A stretch of 64,000 nucleotides of DNA. It comes from Streptomyces sp. CB03234. GTDB lineage: Bacteria > Actinomycetota > Actinomycetes > Streptomycetales > Streptomycetaceae. The number at the start of each line of letters is the position of its first letter. The stretch's first letter is position 1. Below are positions 34,366-42,554 of the stretch, one piece after another. The notes under the pieces were generated by a model, which searched no databases, was not told where the DNA came from, and worked only from the letters and a program-made list of their open reading frames with translations. The DNA lies in contig NZ_LIYH01000001.1 in the NCBI RefSeq assembly GCF_001905885.1, positions 1,180,169 to 1,244,168 on the forward strand, in the 5' to 3' direction. The position numbers were made by a program, and so were the translations under genes.

Positions 34366-35895
34366 ATGAGCAGCCCGTGGAGCACCCCGTCGAGCACCCC
34401 ATGGAGCACGCCGCCCCTCGCCGAGGGCCCCGACGCAGCCCACGCCCCGCGCCCGCCCCTCGCCGGCGGCCCCGAAGGCCCCAGCACCCCCGACGGCACC
34501 GAAGGCCCCGGCCCCGACGCCCTCCACCCGCCCCTCGCCGGCGGCCCCGGCGGCCCCGACGCCCTGCGTCCCCTCCTCGACACCGTGCTCGACGCCCTCC
34601 GCGACGGCGCGGCGGCACGCGGCGGGCCGCTCCCCGCGGGCGGGCCCGAAAAAATCGCCGCACACGTGCGGGACGCCCTCGGGGCGGCGCTGCCCCACAC
34701 CGGCACCGGCGCGCCGGAGGCCCTCCGTACCCTCGTCACCGCCCTCGCACACGGCGCCGCCGACCCCGCCCACCCCCACTGCGCCGCCCACCTCCACACC
34801 CCGCCCCTCGCCCTCGCCGCCGCCGCCGACCTCGCCGCCTCCGCGCTCAACCCGTCCCTCGACTCCTGGGACCAGGCCCCCGCCGCCTCCGCGCTCGAAC
34901 AGCTCGTCACCCGCGCCCTGGCCGCCGAGACGCACCCCACCGGCCGCCACCCCGACGCCCTCGTCACCACCGGCGGCACCGAGTCCAACCACCTCGCGCT
35001 GCTCCTCGCCCGCGAACACCACGGCCCCACCCTCCAGACGGTCTGCGGCGCCAACGCCCACCACTCCATCCGCCGCGCCGCCTGGCTCCTCGGCCTGCCC
35101 GAACCCGTCACCGTCCCCGCCCCCGGCGGACGACTCGACCTCACCGCCCTCGCCGCCGTCCTCACCGACCTCCGCGGCCCCCTCCTCGTCACCGCCACCG
35201 CCGGCACCACCGACACCGGCCGCATCGACCCCCTCCCCGAGATCGCCGACCTGTGCGACGCCCACGGCGCCACCCTCCACATCGACGCCGCGTACGGAGG
35301 CCCGCTCCTGTTCAGCGAAACCCGCCGCCACCTCCTCACCGGCCTCGACCGCGCCCGCACCGTCACCCTCGACCTGCACAAACTCGGCTGGCAGCCGGTC
35401 GCCGCCGGCCTCCTCGCCGTACCCGACACCGCACTCCTCGCCCCCCTCGGCCACACCGCGCCCTACCTCAACGCCGACGACGACACCCACGCCGGCCTCC
35501 CCAACCTCCTCGGCCGCTCACCCCGCACCAGCCGCCGCCCCGACATCCTCAAGATCGCCGTCACCCTCCGCGCCCTCGGCCGCACCGGACTGGGCCACCT
35601 CGTCGACCACGTCTGCGCCGCCGCACAAGCTCTCGCCGACCTCATCGACAAAAATCCGCGCCTCGACCTCTACGAACGCCCCACCCTCACCACCGTCCTC
35701 TTCCGCCCCACCGGCGCCACCGACCACGCCGTCGCCGCCGCCCGCCGCGACCTCCTCGCCCAAGGCCACGCCGTCCTCGGCCGCGCCCACGCCGACGGCC
35801 GCCTCTGGTTCAAAGCCACCCTCCTCAACCCCCACACCACCCCCCACCACCTCGAAGAACTCACCGCACTCGTGGAAGGCAGCACCACCCGATGA
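34366..35895 (+). CDS. PLP-dependent group II decarboxylase (DesA/diaminobutyrate-decarboxylase-like)
   Basis: A 509-residue pyridoxal-phosphate enzyme. Core motifs: TTGGTESNHLALLLARE (PLP phosphate region), HHSIRRAAWLLGL, ATAGTTDTGRIDPL, HIDAAYGG (Asp to the pyridine N) and the Schiff-base lysine in LDLHKLGWQP. The first ~65 residues are Pro/Gly low complexity with PPLAGGP repeated. DesA-type relatives decarboxylate lysine to cadaverine for desferrioxamine; diaminobutyrate decarboxylases are close. Its stop overlaps the next start (ATGA), coupling it to an N-hydroxylase, which supports a siderophore-type diamine substrate. The ATG at 34366 has no strong Shine-Dalgarno sequence. Confidence 0.83.
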   Translation: MSSPWSTPSSTPWSTPPLAEGPDAAHAPRPPLAGGPEGPSTPDGTEGPGPDALHPPLAGGPGGPDALRPLLDTVLDALRDGAAARGGPLPAGGPEKIAAHVRDALGAALPHTGTGAPEALRTLVTALAHGAADPAHPHCAAHLHTPPLALAAAADLAASALNPSLDSWDQAPAASALEQLVTRALAAETHPTGRHPDALVTTGGTESNHLALLLAREHHGPTLQTVCGANAHHSIRRAAWLLGLPEPVTVPAPGGRLDLTALAAVLTDLRGPLLVTATAGTTDTGRIDPLPEIADLCDAHGATLHIDAAYGGPLLFSETRRHLLTGLDRARTVTLDLHKLGWQPVAAGLLAVPDTALLAPLGHTAPYLNADDDTHAGLPNLLGRSPRTSRRPDILKIAVTLRALGRTGLGHLVDHVCAAAQALADLIDKNPRLDLYERPTLTTVLFRPTGATDHAVAAARRDLLAQGHAVLGRAHADGRLWFKATLLNPHTTPHHLEELTALVEGSTTR

Positions 35896-37313
35896 CCGGC
35901 AGCACACCCCAGCGCGACCACCAGCGCGACCCCGACCAGCCCCACGACCTGGTGGGCATCGGCATCGGCCCGTTCAACCTCTCCCTCGCCGCCCTCGCCC
36001 ACGGCGTACCCGGAGGACTCGCCACCGCCTTCTACGAACAGCGCTCCGCCTTCCACTGGCACCCCGGCCAGCTCATCGAAGGCACCACCCTCCAAGTCCC
36101 CTTCCTCGCCGACCTCGTCACCCTCGCGGACCCCACCAGCCCCTGGACCTTCCTCAACTACCTCCGCGGCCGCGACCGCCTCTACCCCTTCTACTTCGCC
36201 GAACGGTTCCACACCCACCGCGCCGAATACGACGCCTACTGCCGCTGGGTCAGCGACCACCTCCCCGGCCTCCACTTCGCCCACCAGGTCGACGCCGTCC
36301 GCTGGAACCCCGAACGCGACCTCTTCGAAGTCGACTACACCCAGCTCGACACCAACGGCGAAGCCGAAGCCCTCGGCCGCACCCACACCCGCCACATCGC
36401 CCTCGGCATCGGCACCGAACCCCACATCCCCGACCCCCTACGCCCCCTCGCCGACCTGCCCACCGTCCCCGTCATCCACTCCGCCGACTACCTCCACCAC
36501 CGCGAACGCCTGCTGACCGCCGAACACATCACCGTCATCGGCTCCGGCCAGTCCGGCGCCGAGATCTTCCTCGACCTCCTCCGCACCCGCCCCGCCGGAG
36601 CCGAGAAGATCCACTGGCTCACCCGCACCGAGGCCTTCGCCCCCATGGAGTACTCCAAACTCGGCCTCGAACACTTCACCCCCGACTACACCCGCTACTT
36701 CCACGCCCTCCCCGAACCGGTACGCAACACCCTCATCCCCCGCCAATGGCAGCTCCACAAAGCCATCGACACCGACACCATCGCCGCCATCCACGACGAG
36801 CTCTACCGCCGCACCCTCCACGGCGGCTGGCCCGACGCCGTCCTCACCCCCGGCGTCCGCGTCCGCACCGCCGGCCGCCTCGCCACCACCAAGGTCGAAC
36901 TCCACCTCGAACACACCCAGCAGGGCACCCGCTCCCGCCTCACCACCGACGCCGTCGTCCTCGCCACCGGCTACCGCGAACGCCCCCTCGGCCGCCTCCT
37001 CGCCGGCCTCGACCCCTACATGCGCCGCGACTCCGCCGACCGCCCCCGCATCGACGCCCACCACCGGCTCGTCCTCGACCCCTCCGTCACCGGCTCCGTC
37101 TACGTACAGAACGCCGAAACCCACACCCACGGCGTCGGCACACCCGACCTCGGCCTCGCCGCCTGGCGCAGCGCCTCCATCCTCAACCACCTCACCGGCA
37201 AGGAGCCCTACCCGCTCCCACGCCGCACCGCCTTCACCACCTTCGGCCTCGAACGGCAAGAGGCGCCCGGCATTCCCCGCCAGACGCCCCTGCACACCGA
37301 ACGCAATCGCTAG
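35892..37313 (+). CDS. lysine/ornithine/cadaverine N-hydroxylase (IucD/DesB-like)
   Basis: A 473-residue FAD/NADPH N-hydroxylating monooxygenase: FAD motif GIGIGPFNLSLAALA, substrate-region QLIEGTTLQVPFLADLVTLA, NADPH motif ITVIGSGQSGAEIFLDLL and the C-terminal ATGYRERPLG of the second dinucleotide site. Family members hydroxylate the terminal amine of lysine, ornithine or cadaverine to build hydroxamate siderophores. Coupling to a decarboxylase suggests a diamine substrate. No acyltransferase (DesC) or NIS synthetase (DesD) follows; the next gene is convergent and unrelated. The stop TAG overlaps that of the nucleotidase in the tetranucleotide CTAG. Confidence 0.87.
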   Translation: MTGSTPQRDHQRDPDQPHDLVGIGIGPFNLSLAALAHGVPGGLATAFYEQRSAFHWHPGQLIEGTTLQVPFLADLVTLADPTSPWTFLNYLRGRDRLYPFYFAERFHTHRAEYDAYCRWVSDHLPGLHFAHQVDAVRWNPERDLFEVDYTQLDTNGEAEALGRTHTRHIALGIGTEPHIPDPLRPLADLPTVPVIHSADYLHHRERLLTAEHITVIGSGQSGAEIFLDLLRTRPAGAEKIHWLTRTEAFAPMEYSKLGLEHFTPDYTRYFHALPEPVRNTLIPRQWQLHKAIDTDTIAAIHDELYRRTLHGGWPDAVLTPGVRVRTAGRLATTKVELHLEHTQQGTRSRLTTDAVVLATGYRERPLGRLLAGLDPYMRRDSADRPRIDAHHRLVLDPSVTGSVYVQNAETHTHGVGTPDLGLAAWRSASILNHLTGKEPYPLPRRTAFTTFGLERQEAPGIPRQTPLHTERNR

Positions 37314-39094
37314 AACACCGGCACGCCGTCCCGGGTCAGCCGCCAGTCCACCGACGCGAACCGGCCCGGGTCGACCGTCCCCCGCGCCTGCACCCACTGG
37401 ATGATCGTGTTCCGGATCTCGTCCGAGTTCGCCCACAACTGCTTCGCCCCCGCCACATGCGGAAACGCACCACCACCGGACGCCCGGTAGTTGTTCACCG
37501 CCAGCACGAACCGCGCCGCCGGGTTCAGCGGCTTCCCCTCGAACGCCAGGTTCACGATCCGCGACCCGGCCGGCTTCGCGATGTCGATCTCGTACGACAG
37601 CCCGTACACGGCGTCATAGTTGTAGTCCGGCGTGCCACCCGCGTTCGTCAGCTTCGCCCGGTCCACCGGCGCACCCGCCGGAGTCTGCACGTAGTACCGC
37701 GCCGAGAACTCCAGGTAGTCCTTCAACTGCGCACCCGTCAGCAGCCGCGCCTCCAGCGTGTTCTCGAACGGATACAACCCCGCCGCGTCCCGGATCGTCA
37801 CCTCACCGGCCGGAATCCTCGCCGTACGGGAGAAACACGACGCCTGCGACAGCACCGGCAGCGACGCGTACTCGCCACCCGCCAGCGCCGCCCTCACCGT
37901 CTCCGCCTGGACGTGGTTGATCAGATCGATGATCGGCTCGTCCTTCCACGGCGCGTCCGCCGTCGACATCGCGACGGTCGACGTACCGATGACCTGGTTG
38001 ACGTACGCCACGACCTTCTCGTGCTCGTCACCCAGCAGCTTGACGATCTCCGGGTCCTCCTCGACGGTGTTGGAGTTCAGCACCCGCGCGCCCACCCTCT
38101 CCACCGCCCAGCGGCCCCTCTCCCACACCACATCGAAGTCGAACAGGGTCAGCCGCTGGCCCCACTTCAGCGGCTCCGACAGCACGACGTCCCTGCCGGT
38201 CTCCTTGTTCACCACCCGGTACTCCGGGATCTCCGTATGCGCGTGACCGACCAGGATCGCGTCGATGCCCGGCACCTGCTCCGCCACCAGCGCGGCCGCG
38301 TTCTCGATGTACGGCAACTGATCCCCGTACGACGACGTACCACTCGACCCCGAGTGCGCCGACACGATCACCACATCCGCGCCCATCGACCGCAGCCGCG
38401 GCACCCACTTCGCCGCCTGCTCCTCCAGTCCCGGGAACACCATCCTGCCGCTGACGTTCGCCTTGTCCCAGATCGCGATCCCCGGGTTCGTCAGCCCCAG
38501 CACCGCCACCCGCACATCCCGCCCGCACGGCGTACGCAGCCGGTGCATGCTGTACGGCGGGAACGCCGGCCGCAGCGTCTTCGCGTCCAGCGCGTTGGCA
38601 CCCAGCAGCGGGAAATCGCACTGCTCCTGGAACTTCCGCAGCACCGGTATGCCGTAGTTGAACTCATGGTTCCCGAGGGCGGCCGCGTCGTACCCGATCG
38701 CGTTCATCGCCTGCGCCATGGGATGAACCGGCCCGCGCTCGGCGGTGATCGGGTCGACCTTCGCGTAGTAGTACGACAACTGCGTGCCCTGGATCGTGTC
38801 ACCCGCGTCGATCAGCAGCGTGTTGCGACGGCCCTTCTCCTCCCGCACCCGCTCCACGAGCGTGGAGATCTTCGCCAGGCCGACGTCGTTGTGCGCCTTG
38901 TCGTCGAACTCCCTGTCCGTGAAGTAGTCCCAGTTGAAGACATTGCCGTGCAGGTCCGTGGTGCCCATGACGGTGAAGGAGTACCGCTTCGCCCGGGGCG
39001 CCGCGGCCGCCGGCGTTCCCACCGCTCCGGCGACCGCCACACCGGCGCCGGCCACGGCCGAACTCCCCAGGAACGTCCTTCGATTCAGCGGCAT
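37310..39094 (-). CDS. Tat-exported 5'-nucleotidase / cyclic-nucleotide phosphodiesterase
   Basis: A 594-residue two-domain enzyme. The N-terminal signal NRRTFLGSSAVAGAGVAV is a Tat motif. The metallophosphatase domain (residues ~38-320) carries MGTTDLHGN, DAGDTIQG, LGNHEFNYG, SAHSG and VGHAHTE, the di-metal ligands. The C-terminal 5'-nucleotidase domain (residues ~370-590) has the substrate-stacking region with NYRASGGGAFPH. It hydrolyses extracellular nucleotides or 2',3'-cyclic nucleotides, feeding phosphate or nucleoside uptake. GAAGGAG precedes the ATG at 39094; an in-frame extension to 39535 runs across the divergent SIMPL gene and is rejected. Confidence 0.92.
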   Translation of the reverse strand: MPLNRRTFLGSSAVAGAGVAVAGAVGTPAAAAPRAKRYSFTVMGTTDLHGNVFNWDYFTDREFDDKAHNDVGLAKISTLVERVREEKGRRNTLLIDAGDTIQGTQLSYYYAKVDPITAERGPVHPMAQAMNAIGYDAAALGNHEFNYGIPVLRKFQEQCDFPLLGANALDAKTLRPAFPPYSMHRLRTPCGRDVRVAVLGLTNPGIAIWDKANVSGRMVFPGLEEQAAKWVPRLRSMGADVVIVSAHSGSSGTSSYGDQLPYIENAAALVAEQVPGIDAILVGHAHTEIPEYRVVNKETGRDVVLSEPLKWGQRLTLFDFDVVWERGRWAVERVGARVLNSNTVEEDPEIVKLLGDEHEKVVAYVNQVIGTSTVAMSTADAPWKDEPIIDLINHVQAETVRAALAGGEYASLPVLSQASCFSRTARIPAGEVTIRDAAGLYPFENTLEARLLTGAQLKDYLEFSARYYVQTPAGAPVDRAKLTNAGGTPDYNYDAVYGLSYEIDIAKPAGSRIVNLAFEGKPLNPAARFVLAVNNYRASGGGAFPHVAGAKQLWANSDEIRNTIIQWVQARGTVDPGRFASVDWRLTRDGVPVF

Positions 39095-39205
39095 GTGGTC
39101 TCCTTCGTTCAGTGCATGACGCGCGTAGATTCTGGCGCAGACACGCCCCCCGCAACAGCCCCCACAGGTTTCGATCCGATGACCACCTACGGAAGAGTGG
39201 ACCCC

Positions 39206-39934
39206 ATGACCCAACCCCAGCCCCAATCCCAGCCCCAGCCCGCGACCGACCTCCCGTACGGCACCCCCCAAACCCCCCGCGTCTCCGTACGCGGCGAAGC
39301 CCACCTCGAAGTCGACCCCGAAATCGCCCGCATCGGCATCACCGTCACCGCCCGCGGCACCGACCGGCGCAGCGCCCTCGACGACCTCACCCGCCGCAAC
39401 ACCACCGCCCTCGACCTCATCAAAACCTACGGCGACGCCGTCGAAAACCTCCAGACCGGCGCCTTCTCCATCACCCCCGAACTCACCCGCCACGGCCGCG
39501 CCGAACGCGTCCGCGCCTACCACGGCACCGTCCACATCACCGCCGAACTCACCGACTTCACCGCCCTCGGCGAACTCACCACCCGCCTCGCCGACCTCGA
39601 CCTCACCCGCATCGACGGCCCCACCTGGGCCCTCCGCCCCGACTCACCCGCCCACGGCGAAGCCCGCCGCCAAGCCGTCAAAGAAGCCGTCCAACGCGCC
39701 CGCGAATACGCCGAAGCCCTCGGCACCCACCTCACCGCCCTCGTCGAACTCGCCGACACCGGCACCGAACCCCCCACCCCCTACAACCCCCCTCCCCTCG
39801 GCGGAACCCGCATGGCCTTCGCCGCCGCCGAAACCGGCGAAACCGCCGCCCCACCCCTCGACCTCGAACCCCAGCGCCAAACCATCACCGCCCAGGTCAA
39901 CGCCCGGTTCACCATGCACCCGCCCCAGCTCTGA
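39206..39934 (+). CDS. SIMPL-domain (DUF541) protein
   Basis: About 242 residues: a short Gln/Pro-rich start, then a SIMPL/DUF541 domain (VRGEAHLEVDPEIARIGITV, RRNTTALDLIKTYGDAVENL, RQAVKEAVQRAREYAEALGT) with the repeated alpha/beta pattern of the family. The role of SIMPL proteins is poorly defined; some accompany envelope stress proteins, and E. coli YggE belongs here. The ATG at 39206 has GGAAGAG 8 nt upstream; another in-frame ATG at 39179 is possible. No signal peptide was found, unlike many relatives. It is divergent from the nucleotidase. Confidence 0.82.
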   Translation: MTQPQPQSQPQPATDLPYGTPQTPRVSVRGEAHLEVDPEIARIGITVTARGTDRRSALDDLTRRNTTALDLIKTYGDAVENLQTGAFSITPELTRHGRAERVRAYHGTVHITAELTDFTALGELTTRLADLDLTRIDGPTWALRPDSPAHGEARRQAVKEAVQRAREYAEALGTHLTALVELADTGTEPPTPYNPPPLGGTRMAFAAAETGETAAPPLDLEPQRQTITAQVNARFTMHPPQL

Positions 39935-40054
39935 CGCTCATCAGAGCAGCACCCCGCACACATTCAACACTTGTCAATGAGGCTTCATGGAAAGGTTGTT
40001 GAGTAGTCACGCGGGACCAATTCTCTACCCGCCGGTAAGCCATAGGGTCGACCC

Positions 40055-41485
40055 ATGCGCCGAGCCAAAATCGTCTGCACCCTGGGCCCAGCCACCGACA
40101 CATACGACCAGATCAAGGCACTGGTCGAAGCCGGAATGGACGTCGCCCGCTTCAACCTCAGCCACGGCACCTACGCCGACCACGAGGAGCGCTACCAGCA
40201 CGTACGCAAAGCCTCCGACGAAACCGGCCGCAGCGTCGGGATCCTCGCCGACCTTCAAGGCCCGAAGATCCGCCTCGGACGCTTCCGCGAAGGACCCGTA
40301 CTCCTTGAACGCGGCGACGACTTCACCATCACCACCGAACCCGGCGTCCAAGGCGACCGCACCACCTGCGGCACCACCTACGAAGGCCTCGCCGCCGACG
40401 TCACCCCCGGCGAACGCATCCTCGTCGACGACGGCCGCGTCACCCTCCACGTCACCGCAGTCGAAGGCCCCCACGTCCACACCACCGTCCTCGAAGGAGG
40501 CATGGTCTCCGACAACAAAGGCCTCAACCTCCCCGGCGTCGCCGTCTCCGTCCCCGCCCTCTCCGACAAGGACGTCGAAGACCTCCGCTGGGCCCTGCGC
40601 ACCGGCGCCGACATCATCGCCCTCTCCTTCGTACGCAGCGGACGCGACATCGAAGACGTCCACCGCGTCATGGACGAAGAAGGCCGCCGCGTACCCGTCA
40701 TCGCCAAAATCGAAAAACCCCAGGCCGTCGACAACATCGACGACATCGTCGCCGCCTTCGACGGCATCATGGTCGCCCGCGGCGACCTCGGCGTCGAAAT
40801 GCCCCTCGAACAAGTCCCCATCGTCCAGAAGCGCGCCATCAAACTCGCCAAGCGCAACGCCAAACCGGTCATCGTCGCCACCCAGATGCTCGACTCGATG
40901 ATCGACAACTCCCGCCCCACCCGCGCCGAAGCCAGCGACGTCGCCAACGCCGTCATCGACGGCACCGACGCCGTCATGCTCTCCGGCGAAACCAGCGTGG
41001 GCCGCTACCCCATCGCCACGGTCCAGACCATGAGCCGCATCGTCGAGGCCGCCGAAGAAGACGTCCTCGCCAAGGGACTCCCGCCCCTCACCGAACGCAA
41101 CAAACCCCGCACCCAGGGCGGCGCCGTCGCCCGCGCCGCCGCCGAAATGGGCGACTTCCTCGGCGCCAAGTACCTCGTCGCCTTCACCCAGTCCGGCGAC
41201 ACCGTCCGCCGCCTCTCCCGCTACCGCTCACCCATCCCCCTGCTCGCCTTCACCCCCGACCCGGCCACCCGCTCCCAGCTCAACCTCACCTGGGGCGTGG
41301 AAACCTTCCTGGGCCCCCACGTCGACTCCACCGACGCGATGGTCGCCCAGGTCGACGAGCACCTCCTCAAGATCGGCCGCTGCCAGAAGGACGACATCGT
41401 CATCATCACCGCCGGCTCACCCCCGGGCGTCTCCGGCTCCACCAACCTCGTCCGCGTCCACCACATCGGCGAGCCCCTCGCATAA
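40055..41485 (+). CDS. pyk: pyruvate kinase
   Basis: A 476-residue pyruvate kinase, full length. Motifs: RAKIVCTLGPATD at the N-terminus, RFNLSHG, ADLQGPKIR, the active-site signature VIAKIEKPQAVDNIDDI with the catalytic Lys, GIMVARGDLGVE, TQMLDSM and VMLSGETSVGRYP; the C-terminal regulatory domain holds TQSGDTVRRLSRYR. It makes ATP and pyruvate from phosphoenolpyruvate. There is no Shine-Dalgarno sequence; CATAGGGT (40041-40048) ends 6 nt before the ATG, the spacing expected for a leaderless transcript. The stop lies 10 bp from the convergent HTH/LAGLIDADG gene. Streptomyces carry two pyk genes; which copy this is cannot be settled here. Confidence 0.95.
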   Translation: MRRAKIVCTLGPATDTYDQIKALVEAGMDVARFNLSHGTYADHEERYQHVRKASDETGRSVGILADLQGPKIRLGRFREGPVLLERGDDFTITTEPGVQGDRTTCGTTYEGLAADVTPGERILVDDGRVTLHVTAVEGPHVHTTVLEGGMVSDNKGLNLPGVAVSVPALSDKDVEDLRWALRTGADIIALSFVRSGRDIEDVHRVMDEEGRRVPVIAKIEKPQAVDNIDDIVAAFDGIMVARGDLGVEMPLEQVPIVQKRAIKLAKRNAKPVIVATQMLDSMIDNSRPTRAEASDVANAVIDGTDAVMLSGETSVGRYPIATVQTMSRIVEAAEEDVLAKGLPPLTERNKPRTQGGAVARAAAEMGDFLGAKYLVAFTQSGDTVRRLSRYRSPIPLLAFTPDPATRSQLNLTWGVETFLGPHVDSTDAMVAQVDEHLLKIGRCQKDDIVIITAGSPPGVSGSTNLVRVHHIGEPLA

Positions 41486-41495
41486 CGCCCCCTCC

Positions 41496-42347
41496 TCAGT
41501 ACTTCGGCCCGACGTGCGCGTCCATGAGCGCGACGGACGCGCGTCGGGCGACGGAGACGGTGACGGCGGCGCGGCTCTGTTTCAGCGGCTTCCACTCGAC
41601 GCCGAGCTTGTCGAGGGTGCGGGTGTAGAGCCGCATGATGTCGGCCGACGTATTGGTGAAGAGGTACCGCGGGTACTCATACCGCTTCCGTTCAGCCGCG
41701 ACGATGCGAGTGGTCCAGTTGGTCATGCGGCAACCGTCGGAGTGGATGAGCCCCCGGATGAACTCCCAGGGATACCCGTCGACGATCGCCTGCTGCCAGT
41801 CTTCGAGGGCGATGGGGCGATCGTGCTTCCGGCCGGGCCCGTGCTGCGGGAATAGGCAGGGCCAGTGCTTGCTGCTCGCCGTAACGGCGACGCATCCCTG
41901 CCGCTGGACACGGAAGACGCTGTTGCCCGGGCGTACGGCACGCATCGCGGCTTGGCAGGCGTCGATGAGACCCGGCCATGCATCGGCACACATGATGCGG
42001 AGGTAATGGACACCTCTCCGGTGCTCGCTGATGCAACCGTCGCCGAGGTACAGGCCCAGCAGGTAGGCGTACGCCGCCGGGTCCTCGGGCATGCCGGGTA
42101 CGTCCCGGCAACGAGGACACGGTTCGCCAGTACGGGCGAGTGGTTCGAGACGGGTCCGCCACGAGCGGATGGCCGACCGGGATATGCCGGTCTGCTTGCT
42201 GACGGAGTTGAGGCTGCGGCCTTGGGCGACGAGCGCCAGCGCCCGTTTCCTTGTGTCGGTGTCGTACACGCGGTCGAGCCTGGCTGATGCGATGCGGCGG
42301 AGCTGGTGAAGGGGGAGCGGTTCACGATGTCGGGTGAAGTTCACCAT
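41496..42347 (-). CDS. HTH plus LAGLIDADG homing-endonuclease-like protein
   Basis: A 283-residue protein with three parts: an N-terminal helix-turn-helix (ALVAQGRSLNSVSKQTGISR, then SAIRSWR), a Cys pair (EPCPRCRD) and two LAGLIDADG-type helices, YLLGLYLGDGC and EFIRGLIHSDGC. The two acidic residues (Asp in GDG and SDG) are kept, so a monomeric nuclease could be active. Freestanding proteins of this form are annotated as regulators in Streptomyces or as homing endonucleases. It sits on the minus strand immediately downstream of the tRNA-like gene at 42379. The ATG at 42347 has a weak Shine-Dalgarno sequence; an extension to 42425 would run into the tRNA and is rejected. Confidence 0.78.
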   Translation of the reverse strand: MVNFTRHREPLPLHQLRRIASARLDRVYDTDTRKRALALVAQGRSLNSVSKQTGISRSAIRSWRTRLEPLARTGEPCPRCRDVPGMPEDPAAYAYLLGLYLGDGCISEHRRGVHYLRIMCADAWPGLIDACQAAMRAVRPGNSVFRVQRQGCVAVTASSKHWPCLFPQHGPGRKHDRPIALEDWQQAIVDGYPWEFIRGLIHSDGCRMTNWTTRIVAAERKRYEYPRYLFTNTSADIMRLYTRTLDKLGVEWKPLKQSRAAVTVSVARRASVALMDAHVGPKY

Positions 42348-42358
42348 TCCGCTTGTGA

Positions 42359-42373
42359 CCTTGGAATCCAAGG
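42359..42373. promoter_or_regulatory. perfect 15-bp palindrome beside the tRNA
   Basis: CCTTGGAATCCAAGG is fully palindromic and lies 6 bp beyond the tRNA 3' end, between it and the HTH/LAGLIDADG gene. Its half GAATCCAAGG recurs on the other side of the tRNA at 42459-42468. It may be a target or recombination site, or a short transcript end. Confidence 0.5.
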
Positions 42374-42378
42374 AAAAG

Positions 42379-42453
42379 TGCCCCGGGTCGGACTCGAACC
42401 GACACTGTATGGGTTTTGAATCCATTGCCTGCTGCCAATTGGGCTACCGGGGC
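42379..42453 (-). tRNA. tRNA with CAA (Leu) anticodon and a class I body
   Basis: The 75-nt sequence folds as a cloverleaf on the minus strand: acceptor GCCCCGG/CCGGGGC with discriminator A, T arm GTCGG-TTCGAGT-CCGAC and D arm GCCC...AGGC with GG in the loop. The anticodon stem ATGGA/CCCAT has an A-C mismatch at its closing pair, and the loop TTCAAAA places CAA at the anticodon. CAA normally belongs to leucine tRNA, but the variable loop is only 5 nt (ACAGT) instead of a long class II arm. No CCA is encoded. Identity is therefore uncertain: it may be a divergent tRNA-Leu or a non-canonical tRNA. Confidence 0.75.
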
Positions 42454-42554
42454 CCGCAGAATCCAAGGTTTCCCTGGACCCGCTGCGCGTCCACCATACC
42501 GCAGCTAGGTAGGCTCATGGGGAGCTGTACCTGCCCTTGGAACGAGGAGCCCGC

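Noticed and set aside
42379..42453. Opal/selenocysteine (TCA) or glutamine (TTG, other strand) reading of the tRNA
   Set aside because: A TCA anticodon would break the anticodon stem, and the plus-strand reading lacks a T-loop; CAA on the minus strand gives the best fold.
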